A stretch of 64,000 nucleotides of DNA. Origin: Georgenia wutianyii. Its GTDB lineage: Bacteria > Actinomycetota > Actinomycetes > Actinomycetales > Actinomycetaceae. Under the pieces are notes generated by a model. The model made no database searches. It was not told the DNA's origin and saw nothing but the letters and a program-made list of their open reading frames with translations. Below are positions 16,902-27,630 of the stretch, one piece after another. Position 1 is the stretch's first letter; every line of letters begins with the position of its first letter. A program made the translations under genes and the position numbers. Location: NCBI RefSeq assembly GCF_006349365.1, contig NZ_CP040899.1, forward strand, positions 2,666,001 to 2,730,000, given 5' to 3'.

Positions 16902-17290
16902 TCCGCATCAGCCACACGAGCGTCCTCGTCGACGACCAGGCCAAGGCGCTGGAGTTCTACACCGGGAAGCTCGGCTTCACGAAGAGGACGGACGTGCCCG
17001 TCGGTGAGGCACGCTGGCTCACCGTCGTCTCCCCCGCCGCACCCGACGGCGTCGAGCTCCTCCTCGAGCCGGACGCCCACCCCGCCGCGCGGGCGTTCAA
17101 GGAGGCGCTCGTCGCCGACGGCATCCCGTGGACCCAGTTCGCCGTCGACGACGTCGCCGCGGAGGTCGAGCGTCTCCAGGGGCTGGGCGTGGAGTTCGTC
17201 CAGGAGGCGACCGACCTCGGTCCGGTCGTCGTCGCCGTCCTGGACGACACGTGCGGCAACCTCGTCCAGCTCGCCCAGCTCAAGGGCTAG
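16898..17290 (+). CDS. VOC-superfamily (glyoxalase/bleomycin-resistance-like) protein
   Basis: This 130-aa protein has the paired beta-alpha-beta-beta-beta folds of the VOC family: ISHTSVLVDDQAKALEFYTGKLGF in the first half and FAVDDVAAEVERLQGLGVEF in the second, ending with a conserved GNLVQLAQL strand. Such proteins bind a metal or a small ligand and often detoxify or sequester it. The substrate is unknown. Its start overlaps the arsR stop (ATGA), so both are made from one repressible operon. Its stop codon shares the palindrome CTAG with the stop of the convergent AGCS gene. Confidence 0.88.
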   Translation: MIRISHTSVLVDDQAKALEFYTGKLGFTKRTDVPVGEARWLTVVSPAAPDGVELLLEPDAHPAARAFKEALVADGIPWTQFAVDDVAAEVERLQGLGVEFVQEATDLGPVVVAVLDDTCGNLVQLAQLKG

Positions 17291-18744
17291 AGGATGGGCC
17301 GGGCCACCGGGGTGTGGTCGCGCGAGACCCACACGTCGCCCGGCAGGTCGCCGGGCAGCAGCGGGTTCCCGCGGCCGAGCAGCGCTCCGAGGTCGTCCTG
17401 GCGGAACTGCTCGTAGTCGCGCAGCGCGCCGATCGCCCACCTGCCGAGCGTGACGATGGCGACGAGGTTGACGATCGCCATGAGGCCCATGGCGATGTCG
17501 GCGACCGTCCACACGAGCGCGAGCTCGGCGAGCGCCCCGACGAGCACCGCGAGGGTGACGAACGTGCGCAGCGCGAGGGAGGCCCAGCGCCGGCTGGAGA
17601 GGAAGTCGACGTTGACCTCGGCGTAGGTGAAGTTGCCGAGGATCGAGGAGAACGCGAAGACGAAGATGAGCACGGTCATCGGCAGCGTCACCCACTCCCC
17701 CAGCGAGTCGGCAGCGGCGAGCTGGGTGAGCGCGGCGCCCTGCCCCTCGTGCGTCTCCCCCGGGGAGTACACCGACGGCCCCGACAGCAGGATGATGAAC
17801 GCCGTCGCCGAGGACACGAGGAGCGTGTCGACGAAGACGCCGAGTGACTGGATGAGCCCTTGCTGGACAGGGTGGCGCACAGTGGCGGTCGCGGCAGCGT
17901 TGGGCGCCGAGCCCATGCCGGCCTCGTTGGAGAACAGCCCGCGCCGCGCGCCGTTGAGGACGGCGGCGAGCAGCCCGCCGCCGGTGCCCGCGAGCGCCTC
18001 GTCCAGCCCGAAGGCGCCGCGCACGATCATCCCGACGACGTCGGGCAGCGCGCCGAGGTTGAGGACGATGACCGACACCGCGATGAGGATGTAGACCAGC
18101 GCCATGAGCGGGGCGAGCAGCTCGGCGACCCGCGCGACGGCGCGGATGCCGCCGAAGACGACGGGCACGACGAGGAGGACGAGCAGCACGGCGGTGACCC
18201 ACGCGGGCACGCCGTGGGCGGAGTCCAGGGTGGCGGCGATGGTGTTCGCCTGGACCATCTCGAAGGCGAAGCCGAAGACGAAGATGAGCAGGACGGCGAA
18301 GACCGCGCCCCACCCGCGCGAGCCGAGGCCGCGCTGGATGTAGAAGGCGGGACCGCCGCGGAAGGTGCCGTCGCGCCAGCGGACCTTGAACATCTGGGCG
18401 AGGGTGGCCTCGACGAACGCGGTGGCCATGCCGAGGAGCGCGACGACCCACATCCAGAAGATCGCGCCCGGCCCCCCGAGGGTGAGCGCGATGGCGACGC
18501 CGGCGATGTTGCCCGTCCCCACCCGGGAGCTGATGCCGATCGCGAACGCCTGGAAGGAGCTGATGCCACCGTAGCTGCCCTCCCGCGAGCGCAGGATGAC
18601 CGTGATCATGCGGGTGAAGAACCGGACCTGGACGGCCCGGGTGCGGATGGTGAAGTACAGGCCGGCACCGACGAGCAGGGCGATGAGCACGTAGGTGTAC
18701 AGCCCGTTGCTGACGTCCTGCAGGACGTTGTTGAGCGTCTCCAA
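17287..18744 (-). CDS. Alanine/glycine:cation symporter (AGCS family)
   Basis: The 485-aa carrier imports alanine or glycine with sodium or protons. It shows the family signatures: SSFQAFAIGISSRVGTGNIAG near the start, GGPAFYIQRGLG, and NEAGMGSAPNAAATA in the middle, within about eleven membrane helices. The start is a TTG at 18744 with a GAGAGGA site a few bases before it; the longer open frame upstream has no family similarity. The C-terminal 40 residues are a soluble tail. No glycine riboswitch is visible upstream. Confidence 0.88.
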   Translation of the reverse strand: METLNNVLQDVSNGLYTYVLIALLVGAGLYFTIRTRAVQVRFFTRMITVILRSREGSYGGISSFQAFAIGISSRVGTGNIAGVAIALTLGGPGAIFWMWVVALLGMATAFVEATLAQMFKVRWRDGTFRGGPAFYIQRGLGSRGWGAVFAVLLIFVFGFAFEMVQANTIAATLDSAHGVPAWVTAVLLVLLVVPVVFGGIRAVARVAELLAPLMALVYILIAVSVIVLNLGALPDVVGMIVRGAFGLDEALAGTGGGLLAAVLNGARRGLFSNEAGMGSAPNAAATATVRHPVQQGLIQSLGVFVDTLLVSSATAFIILLSGPSVYSPGETHEGQGAALTQLAAADSLGEWVTLPMTVLIFVFAFSSILGNFTYAEVNVDFLSSRRWASLALRTFVTLAVLVGALAELALVWTVADIAMGLMAIVNLVAIVTLGRWAIGALRDYEQFRQDDLGALLGRGNPLLPGDLPGDVWVSRDHTPVARPIL

Positions 18745-18800
18745 CGGTCCTCTCCCGCGGGCGGTGGCCGCCGCCAGGACGGACGACCTGGTGCGGAACG

Positions 18801-20132
18801 CTACCCCTGGCGGGCCGAGTCGGCGCGCCGGGACCGCTTCCCGCCGCCCGTCCGCTCCCGCGCGGAGGACCCGTCGCCGGGCCGGCCACCGGCGGCCGGG
18901 CGGCGCGGGAAGCGCAGCACGGTGACGGCGAAGACGAGCGGGACGAGCGCCGCGAGGAGGAGGCCGGTGCGCAGTCCCGAGCCGCCGTCGTCGGGCAGGG
19001 CCGCGGCCAGGCCGGCGAGGCCGCCGCCCGCCGCCTCGGCCAGCCCGCCGACGGCCGCCGGCCCGGCGGCCCCGCCCGCGTCCCCCGCGAGGGCGAGGAC
19101 GGCGAACATCGCCGCGCCGCCGAAGGGGAAGCGGGCCGCGGTGAGGGAGAAGGTGCCCGGCCACAGGAGGCTGACCATGAACCCGCACGCCGCGCACGCG
19201 AGGAGGCTGACGGCGGTGACGCTGCTCGTGGCGGCCAGGACGTAGCAGGCCGCGGCGCCCAGGCTCATGACCGCGAGCGTGCGGCGCAGGTCCAGGCCCT
19301 GGCCCCACATCCCGTAGGCGAAGCGGCCCGCGCCCATGAGCAGGGCGAAGAGACCGGGACCGAGGAGGTCACCGACCTCCTTGCCCACCCCGATCCCCTG
19401 CTCGGCGAAGAACGAGGACCACTGGACCATGGTGAGCTCGGCGGCGCCGCCGGTCATCATGAGGACGAGCGCGGCGAGGAACAGCGGCGTGCCGAGCAGC
19501 CCGCGCACGGGGGTGCGGTGCTCGTCGGGCACCGTCGCGGGCAGCGGGACGCGGGCGAAGACGACGGTGTTGACGAGCGGGACGAGAGCCCACACGAGCG
19601 GCAGCAGCGTCCACGACCCCGCCCCCACGAGCCCGAGGAGCACGGTGCTCACGACCACCGTGGCGAGCTGGCCCCAGCAGTAGAAGGAGTGGAGCAGGGC
19701 CATCCCGGAGGCCTTCTCCTCGGCGGCGCCGGGCAGGTGCTCGACGATCGGGCTGACGAGCACCTCGAGCAGCCCGCCGCCGACGGCGTAGACGGTGACG
19801 GCGAGGCACAGCCCGAGGAACGGGTCGCCGAGGGCGCCCGGCAGCACGGCGAGGAGCACGAGCCCGACGGTCGCCAGGACGTGCGCCAGGACGATGGGCC
19901 GGCGGTAGCCGACCTTGTCGACGACGAACATCGCGACGAGGTCGGTGAGCAGCTGCACCCCGAAGTTGAGGGAGGCGAGCAGGCCGAGCTGGGCGACCGG
20001 GATGTCGTACTGGGTGTGGAAGACGACGAACAGCAGCGGGGCGAGGTTGTTGACGATCGCCTGGACGACGTAGCCGGTGTACCCGGCGCGTCGGGTGCCG
20101 ACGTAGGCGCGCGGCGCGGTGTCCTGGGTCAT
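18801..20132 (-). CDS. MFS transporter
   Basis: The 443-aa protein has about twelve membrane helices in the two-lobe arrangement of the major facilitator superfamily, a loop with DKVGYRRP between helices 2 and 3 (the motif-A position), and a basic soluble C-terminal tail of about 30 residues. The pattern is closest to sugar or fucose-type permeases, but the substrate cannot be assigned. It starts at ATG 20132 and is followed 56 bp later by the AGCS gene on the same strand, so the two could be cotranscribed. Confidence 0.82.
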   Translation of the reverse strand: MTQDTAPRAYVGTRRAGYTGYVVQAIVNNLAPLLFVVFHTQYDIPVAQLGLLASLNFGVQLLTDLVAMFVVDKVGYRRPIVLAHVLATVGLVLLAVLPGALGDPFLGLCLAVTVYAVGGGLLEVLVSPIVEHLPGAAEEKASGMALLHSFYCWGQLATVVVSTVLLGLVGAGSWTLLPLVWALVPLVNTVVFARVPLPATVPDEHRTPVRGLLGTPLFLAALVLMMTGGAAELTMVQWSSFFAEQGIGVGKEVGDLLGPGLFALLMGAGRFAYGMWGQGLDLRRTLAVMSLGAAACYVLAATSSVTAVSLLACAACGFMVSLLWPGTFSLTAARFPFGGAAMFAVLALAGDAGGAAGPAAVGGLAEAAGGGLAGLAAALPDDGGSGLRTGLLLAALVPLVFAVTVLRFPRRPAAGGRPGDGSSARERTGGGKRSRRADSARQG

Positions 20133-20225
20133 CGGCTCCGTCCTCGGGGTGTGGGGCTGTGCCCGCTCACGCTACGGCCCCGCGGTGCAGGATCCAGCGC
20201 TCGGCGGGACAGGAGTGGTCGCCGT

Positions 20226-20288
20226 GTCCGGTCGCGCGGGCGCCACGTCCGGCCGCGCGGGCGCCACGTCCGGCCGCGCGGGGGGCCG
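20226..20288. repeat. 21-bp tandem repeat, three copies, before the helicase gene
   Basis: Units at 20226-20246 and 20247-20267 differ at one base; the third (20268-20288) diverges at its end. The core GCGCGGGCGCCACGTCCGG is very GC-rich. The array occupies most of the 189-bp gap between the divergent MFS and helicase genes and would overlap their promoters. Confidence 0.75.
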
Positions 20289-20321
20289 GAGCGGTCGCGC
20301 GACCTCTGCGAGACTTGCCCC

Positions 20322-22985
20322 GTGACGACCCACGAGCTCAACGCCCTGCTGGACCGCCTCGACGACGAGGCCGGCGAGGGCGGGGACCTCGATCCCGACG
20401 CCCTCTACGAGGGGTTCGCCGCGTGGGCCGAGGGCACCGGTCGTCCGCTCTACCCCCACCAGGAGGAGGCGCTCCTGGAGATCGCGACCGGCTCGCACGT
20501 CATCGTCTCCACCCCCACCGGCTCGGGGAAGACGATGATCGCCCTCGCCGCGCACACCGTGGCCCTGGCGCGCGGGCAGCGCACGTACTACACCGCCCCG
20601 CTCAAGGCGCTGGTGAGCGAGAAGTTCTTCGACCTCGTCTCGCTGTTCGGCTCGCGCAACGTCGGCATGGTCACCGGTGACTCGGCGATCAACCCGGAGG
20701 CGCCGATCATCTGCTGCACCGCGGAGATCCTCGCCAACCAGGCGCTGCGCGAGGGCGCGGCGACCGACGTCGGCGTCGTCGTCATGGACGAGTTCCACTT
20801 CTACGCCGACCCGCAGCGCGGCTGGGCGTGGCAGGTCCCGCTCCTCGAGCTGACGAACGCCCAGTTCGTCCTCATGTCCGGCACCCTGGGTGACGTCTCC
20901 TTCTTCGAGCGCGACCTCGCCCGGCGCACGGGCCGGGAGGTCGCCGTCGTCGCCGACGCCGAGCGTCCGGTCCCGCTGACCTTCGACTACTCCCTCGAGC
21001 CGATCCAGGACCTCCTCGTCCGGCTCGTGCAGCAGGGCCGCTCCCCCGTGTACGTCGTCCACTTCGCGCAGAAGGACGCCGTCGAGCGGGCGCAGTCGCT
21101 CACCTCGGTCAACATCGCCTCCCGCGAGCGCCGCGCGGAGATCGCCGCGGCGATCGGCGACTTCCGCTTCGCCAAGGGCTTCGGCCAGACGCTCTCCCGG
21201 CTGCTGCGCCTGGGCATCGGCGTCCACCACGCGGGGATGCTGCCGCGCTACCGGCGGCTCGTCGAGCGCCTCACGCAGGCCGGGCTGCTCGCCGTCGTCT
21301 GCGGCACCGACACCCTGGGCGTGGGCATCAACGTGCCGATCCGCACGGTCGTGCTCACGTCGCTGACGAAGTTCGACGGCGAGCGCTCGCGCCACCTCAC
21401 GGCGCGGGAGTTCCACCAGATCGCCGGACGGGCCGGCCGCGCCGGGTTCGACACGACCGGGGAGGTCGTCGTCCAGGCGCCCGAGCACGTCATCGAGAAC
21501 GCCAAGGCGCTGGCCAAGGCGGGCGACGACGAGAAGAAGCGCCGCAAGATCGTGCGGAAGAAGGCGCCGGTCGGCCTCGTCAACTGGACCGACAAGACGT
21601 TCGAGCGGCTGCGTGACGCCGAGCCCGAGGCGCTGACCAGCCAGTTCTCCGTCACCCACACGATGGTGCTCTCGGTCATGGCCCGCCCGGGCGACCCGGT
21701 GCAGGCGATGTACAAGCTGCTCACCGACAACCACGAGCCGCCGACGGCGTGGAACCCGCACCTGCGCCGGGCGGCGGAGATCTACCGCTCGCTCAAGGCG
21801 GCCGGCGTCGTCGAGCACGCCGACGCCGCGTGGCGCCGCGCCCACCCCGGCGAGCCCTACGTCCGCCTCACCGTGGACCTGCCGCGCGAGTTCGCGCTCA
21901 ACGCGCCGCTGTCGCCGTTCGCGCTGGCGGCCATCGACCTGCTCGACGAGGACTCCCCCGACTTCGCCCTCGACGTCGTCTCGGTCATCGAGGCCACCCT
22001 CGAGAGCCCGCGCCCGCTCCTGTACGCCCAGCAGCGCCACGCGCGCGGCGAGGCGATCGGGGCGATGAAGGCCGAGGGCATGGAGTACGAGGAGCGGATG
22101 GAGGCGCTGGAGGAGATCACCTGGCCCCGCCCGCTCGCCGACGTCCTCGAGGCGGCGCTGGCGACCTACCGGCAGACCAACCCGTGGGTGGTCGGCTACG
22201 AGCTCCAGCCGAAGTCGGTGGTGCGCGAGATGGTGGAGAACGCGATGACGTTCTCCGAGCTGGTCTCGCGCTACGACGTCGGCCGTTCGGAGGGGGTCGT
22301 GCTGCGCTACCTCACCGACGCCTACCGGGCGCTGCGCCAGGTGGTCCCCGACCGCGCCCGCACCGAGGAGGTCGAGGAGATCATCACGTGGCTCGGTGAC
22401 CACGTGCGGTCGATCGACTCCAGCCTCCTCGACGAGTGGGAGTCGCTGTCGAGCCGCGCGCTGTCCCCCGGGGAGCCGACCACGGACACCGCCGACGTCG
22501 TCGAGCGCCGCTTCGGGGAGGGCCCCGACGGCGAGCCGGTCGCCTTCACCCGCAACCGCCACGCCTTCCGGGTGGCCGTGCGCAAGGCGGTGTTCAACCG
22601 GGTGGAGCTGCTCGCCCGCGAGCACTACGAGCCGCTCGGTGCGATGCACGCGGCCGACGGCTGGGACGCCGCCCGGTGGGAGGCGGCGATGGACCCGTAC
22701 TGGCAGGACTACGACTGGCTCGGCACCGACGCGTCGGCCCGCTCCTCCGGCATGGCGACCGTGGACGAGCATCCCTCGCGCGAGGACCTGCTGCGCGCCG
22801 GCCTGCCGGAGGACGACGACGCCGCCCTCGCCCGCGCGGCGCAGGGCCGGCTGTGGCTCGTGCGCCAGACGCTGGAGGACCCCGAGGGCGACCACGACTG
22901 GGGCATCTGGGCGACCGTCGACCTCGACGCCAGCGACGAGGCGGGCGGCGCCGTCGTGCGCATCCTCGCGGTCGGTCCGCGGTGA
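20322..22985 (+). CDS. DEAD/DEAH-box helicase with DUF3516 C-terminus
   Basis: The 887-aa protein is a superfamily 2 helicase. Motif I is TPTGSGKT, motif II is DEFH, motif III is SGTLGD, and motif VI reads QIAGRAGRAG. The long C-terminal part (from about residue 430) matches the actinobacterial DUF3516 helicases, distantly like the Ski2/Mtr4 branch that handles RNA. The GTG start at 20322 follows a -10-like GAGACT by 6 bases without a ribosome site, so a leaderless mRNA is likely. The open frame extends hundreds of codons upstream but lacks family similarity there. RNA turnover is a family-based inference. Confidence 0.88.
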   Translation: MTTHELNALLDRLDDEAGEGGDLDPDALYEGFAAWAEGTGRPLYPHQEEALLEIATGSHVIVSTPTGSGKTMIALAAHTVALARGQRTYYTAPLKALVSEKFFDLVSLFGSRNVGMVTGDSAINPEAPIICCTAEILANQALREGAATDVGVVVMDEFHFYADPQRGWAWQVPLLELTNAQFVLMSGTLGDVSFFERDLARRTGREVAVVADAERPVPLTFDYSLEPIQDLLVRLVQQGRSPVYVVHFAQKDAVERAQSLTSVNIASRERRAEIAAAIGDFRFAKGFGQTLSRLLRLGIGVHHAGMLPRYRRLVERLTQAGLLAVVCGTDTLGVGINVPIRTVVLTSLTKFDGERSRHLTAREFHQIAGRAGRAGFDTTGEVVVQAPEHVIENAKALAKAGDDEKKRRKIVRKKAPVGLVNWTDKTFERLRDAEPEALTSQFSVTHTMVLSVMARPGDPVQAMYKLLTDNHEPPTAWNPHLRRAAEIYRSLKAAGVVEHADAAWRRAHPGEPYVRLTVDLPREFALNAPLSPFALAAIDLLDEDSPDFALDVVSVIEATLESPRPLLYAQQRHARGEAIGAMKAEGMEYEERMEALEEITWPRPLADVLEAALATYRQTNPWVVGYELQPKSVVREMVENAMTFSELVSRYDVGRSEGVVLRYLTDAYRALRQVVPDRARTEEVEEIITWLGDHVRSIDSSLLDEWESLSSRALSPGEPTTDTADVVERRFGEGPDGEPVAFTRNRHAFRVAVRKAVFNRVELLAREHYEPLGAMHAADGWDAARWEAAMDPYWQDYDWLGTDASARSSGMATVDEHPSREDLLRAGLPEDDDAALARAAQGRLWLVRQTLEDPEGDHDWGIWATVDLDASDEAGGAVVRILAVGPR

Positions 22986-23012
22986 GCCGGCCCCGAGCGC
23001 GCGTCTCCCGCG

Positions 23013-23042
23013 CGAGCGCGGGTGGCACGGCGCCCGCGCTCG
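23013..23042. terminator. GC hairpin between the helicase and YbaK-like genes
   Basis: Perfect 10-bp arms at 23013-23022 and 23033-23042 with a 10-nt loop sit 28 nt after the helicase stop and 38 nt before the next start. It may terminate or attenuate, but the genes are co-oriented and close. Confidence 0.4.
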
Positions 23043-23079
23043 GCGAGCTCACCCGCGGTCGGGTGGCCGGGGCCGCGCG

Positions 23080-23571
23080 GTGAGCCGGAACCGTCCGACG
23101 GGGACGCCGGCGTTGCGGGCGCTGGGGGCCGCGGAGGTCGCCCACACGGTGCGCGAGTACGCGCACGACCCGCGCAGCGAGCTGTCCTACGGCCTGGAGG
23201 CGGCACACGCGCTCGGGGTCGACCCGGCTCGGGTGCTCAAGACGCTCGTCGCCGACGTCGACGGCCGGCTCGTCGTGGCCGTCGTGCCCGTGTCCGGCGA
23301 GCTGGACCTCAAGGCGCTCGCCGCGGCGGTGGGCGGCAAGCGGGCGGTGATGGCGGACAAGGCCGCGGCGGAGCGGGCGACGGGCTACGTCGTCGGGGGC
23401 ATCTCCCCGCTCGGGCAGCGCCAGCGCCTGCCCGTCGTCGTCGACTCCACCGCCCTGGACCACGCGACGGTGCTGGTGAGCGCCGGGCGTCGCGGGGTGG
23501 ACGTCGAGCTCGCGCCCGCCGACCTCCTCGCGCTCACCGGCGCGAGCACCGCCCGGCTGGGCCGGCCGTGA
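23080..23571 (+). CDS. ybaK: Cys-tRNA(Pro)/Cys-tRNA(Cys) deacylase YbaK-like
   Basis: This 163-aa protein belongs to the YbaK/ProX editing family that hydrolyses mischarged Cys-tRNA(Pro). Typical elements are LGVDPARVLKTLV, VPVSGELDLKALA, the KRAVMADKAAAERATGYVVGGISPLG segment with its GGISPLG loop, and LPVVVDSTAL. The length is normal. The GTG start at 23080 is chosen because the family N-terminus (TPALRAL) follows within ten residues. Its stop overlaps the start of the pentapeptide-repeat gene (GTGA), so the two are translationally coupled. Confidence 0.9.
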   Translation: MSRNRPTGTPALRALGAAEVAHTVREYAHDPRSELSYGLEAAHALGVDPARVLKTLVADVDGRLVVAVVPVSGELDLKALAAAVGGKRAVMADKAAAERATGYVVGGISPLGQRQRLPVVVDSTALDHATVLVSAGRRGVDVELAPADLLALTGASTARLGRP

Positions 23572-24215
23572 GCCGCCGCCGCGCGTGGACGGTCCCCGAG
23601 CCGGACGTCCCGCCGCACCTGGAGCCGGCCGACGTCGCGGACCTCGACGACGCGACCGTCTCCGCCGTCGACCTCACCGGCGCCGTGGTGCCCGGGCTGC
23701 GCGAGGCGCAGGTGGACGGCAGCGACCTGAGCCGGATCCGTGCGGGCTCGGCCCGGTGGGAGCGGGTGACGCTCGCGGACTGCCGCCTGGACGGCGCGGA
23801 CCTCGCCAACCTCGTGTGGCGCGACGGCTCGCTGCTGCGCTGCTCGCTGCGCGAGGTGCGGATGACCGGCGCACTGCTCGCCCGGGTGCGGCTGCGCTCG
23901 GTACTGCTCGAGGGCGCCCAGGCGACGCTGACGACGTGGCAGGGCGTCCGGATGCGCAGCGTCGTGCTGCGCGGCTGCGACCTGCGCGAGGCGACGTTCC
24001 ACGACACGGTGCTCGAGGACGTGCTCCTCGAGGACTGTGTGCTCAGCGGCGCGCAGCTGTCCGGCCTGCAGTGCCGCGACGTCCAGCTGCGCGGGTGCCG
24101 GCTCGACGGCGTGGCCGGGGTGGGGGCGCTGCGCGGCGCCCGGCTCGCCGAGGAGGACGCGGCGGCGCTGCTGCCCGCCCTCGCCCGCGAGCTCGGCATC
24201 GCCATCGGCGGCTGA
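23568..24215 (+). CDS. Pentapeptide-repeat protein
   Basis: The 215-aa product consists mainly of tandem pentapeptide repeats of the A(D/N)LxX type (for example CRLDGADLANL, GCDLREATFHD, DCVLSGAQLSG), which fold into a right-handed beta helix. Repeats run from about residue 28 to 190, then a short helix ends the protein. Some relatives mimic DNA and protect gyrase, but most have no known role. The GTG start overlaps the deacylase stop by 4 bp. Confidence 0.87.
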   Translation: MSRRRAWTVPEPDVPPHLEPADVADLDDATVSAVDLTGAVVPGLREAQVDGSDLSRIRAGSARWERVTLADCRLDGADLANLVWRDGSLLRCSLREVRMTGALLARVRLRSVLLEGAQATLTTWQGVRMRSVVLRGCDLREATFHDTVLEDVLLEDCVLSGAQLSGLQCRDVQLRGCRLDGVAGVGALRGARLAEEDAAALLPALARELGIAIGG

Positions 24216-24373
24216 GCGGCGGGGCCAGGGCCGGTTGTCCGCCTCGACGTCCGGCATTCCGCGACGCACCGGACGTGCCAGGGCCCTACGTCCCATCGCA
24301 AGGACCATCGTCACTGGACGTCCCGGCCCGCCGCGCGGGAGGCTGGGCGCACACCGACGTCAGGGAGGCCACC

Positions 24374-24610
24374 ATGCCCAAGCAGAAGCAGAAGCAGAAG
24401 AAGCAGTGGAAGGACATGAGTGGCCCGCAGCGGGGCGTGGCGATCGCCATGGGGTCGGTGCAGCTCGCGCTGGCCGTCTCCGCGTGGGCGGACCTCGCCA
24501 CCCGTCCGAAGGCCGAGGTCAACGGCAAGAAGGGCATCTGGGCGCTGGTCATCGCGGTCAACTGGGTGGGCCCGGTCGCCTACTTCGTCAAGGGCCGCAA
24601 GAAGTCCTGA
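24374..24610 (+). CDS. Small membrane protein with PLDc_N-like domain
   Basis: The 78-aa protein has a lysine-rich N-terminus (about 15 residues), then two hydrophobic helices, and ends with GPVAYFVKGRKKS. The pattern W-A-L-V-I..GP.AYF..G matches the short phospholipase D N-terminal (PLDc_N) membrane domain found alone in many actinobacteria. AGGGAGG lies 5-6 bases before the ATG. Its stop overlaps the start of the MhuD-like gene by one base (TGATG), so they form an operon. Function is unknown; membrane placement near a heme-degrading enzyme may be coincidental. Confidence 0.8.
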   Translation: MPKQKQKQKKQWKDMSGPQRGVAIAMGSVQLALAVSAWADLATRPKAEVNGKKGIWALVIAVNWVGPVAYFVKGRKKS

Positions 24611-24903
24611 TGTCCGTCGTCAAGATCAACGCCATCTCCGTCCCGGAGGGCGCCGGGCCCGAGCTCGAGGCGCGCTTCGCCGCGCGCAAGCACGCCGTCG
24701 ACTCCGCACCGGGCTTCGAGGGCTTCCAGCTGCTGCGGCCGGTGGCCGGGGAGGACCGGTACTTCGTCGTCACCACGTGGGCGAGCCAGGCCGACTTCGA
24801 GGCGTGGCGCGACTCGCGGGAGTTCGGCGCGGGTCACGGCGGGGGCGGCCGGCCGGTCGCCTCGGGCGCGGACCTCCTGGAGTTCGAGGTCGTCGACCTG
24901 TAG
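24610..24903 (+). CDS. MhuD-like heme-degrading monooxygenase (ABM domain)
   Basis: This 97-aa ferredoxin-like protein aligns along its full length with mycobacterial MhuD, which cleaves heme to release iron. The key residues are kept: Asn7 (in KINAI), Trp66 (in FEAWRDS) and a histidine at position 76 (MhuD His75), here next to a glycine run. The fold motifs APGFEGFQLLRPV and RYFVVTTW are typical of the antibiotic-biosynthesis monooxygenase family. It converges on the APC permease gene with only 3 bp between stops. Confidence 0.85.
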   Translation: MSVVKINAISVPEGAGPELEARFAARKHAVDSAPGFEGFQLLRPVAGEDRYFVVTTWASQADFEAWRDSREFGAGHGGGGRPVASGADLLEFEVVDL

Positions 24904-24906
24904 CCC

Positions 24907-26946
<2,040 letters not shown>

Positions 26947-27102
26947 GGCGTGACTGTACGCCTCGCCGGGGCGGGGCGCTACGGGGTGTTGACACCGATG
27001 TCGGCGGGTCCTGGCGAGGGCCACCGGGCCGTGCTCGGGACCGCCGGAGGTGCGTGCCGAGACCCCTTCCCCCAGGGTCCACGGCGCCCTACGGTGGGGC
27101 TT

Positions 27103-27630
27103 GTGGCTCCTGGAGGTGGGACTGGTCCCGCACGGCCCGGACGAGTGCGGCAGTGGCGGCACGCCGCCCGCCGGCGCCTGTACCGGGGCGGGCGCGCGGG
27201 ACCGTTCGCCGCCGCCCTCAACCGGTTGTCCGCCGTCCAGTTCGCGGCCGGGGTGCTCTCACCGAGCCAGGCGATGACGATGGAGGTGCGCGGACGGCGG
27301 ACCGGGCGCGTCATCTCCTTCCCGGTGGCCGTCGCCGACCTCGACGGCGAGCGGTACGTCGTCTCGATGCTCGGCGAGGGCGTGAGCTGGGGGCACAACC
27401 TGCGCGCCGACAACCGGGCGGTACTGCGCCGCCGGGGCCCGGAGCTCGTGCGCCTGGAGGAGGTGCCGACCGACCGGCGGGCGCCGGTCCTGCGCCGCTA
27501 CCTGGCTGTCGCGCCGGGGGCGCGGGCGCACGTGCGGGTCGACCGGTCGGCGCCGCTCACGGAGTTCGCGCGGGTCGCCGGCGACTACCCGGTGTTCCGG
27601 GTGAGTCACGTGCGCTCGCTACGGCGCTGA
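27103..27630 (+). CDS. Nitroreductase/deazaflavin (F420)-dependent oxidoreductase-like protein
   Basis: The 175-aa product matches the small split-barrel family related to Ddn, which uses F420H2: RGGRAGPFAAALNRLSAVQFAAG, MTMEVRGRRTGRVISFPV and GHNLRADNRAVLRRRG are the diagnostic segments. The start is ambiguous between GTG 27094 and GTG 27103; a -10-like TACGGT at 27090-27095 would put transcription at about 27103, so I use that as a leaderless start. Its last 74 bp overlap the convergent EamA gene. Confidence 0.75.
   Translation: MAPGGGTGPARPGRVRQWRHAARRRLYRGGRAGPFAAALNRLSAVQFAAGVLSPSQAMTMEVRGRRTGRVISFPVAVADLDGERYVVSMLGEGVSWGHNLRADNRAVLRRRGPELVRLEEVPTDRRAPVLRRYLAVAPGARAHVRVDRSAPLTEFARVAGDYPVFRVSHVRSLRR

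Noticed and set aside
20172..22895. A 907-aa minus-strand frame
   Set aside because: It is antisense to the DUF3516 helicase, whose motifs are intact; the frame has no family motif.
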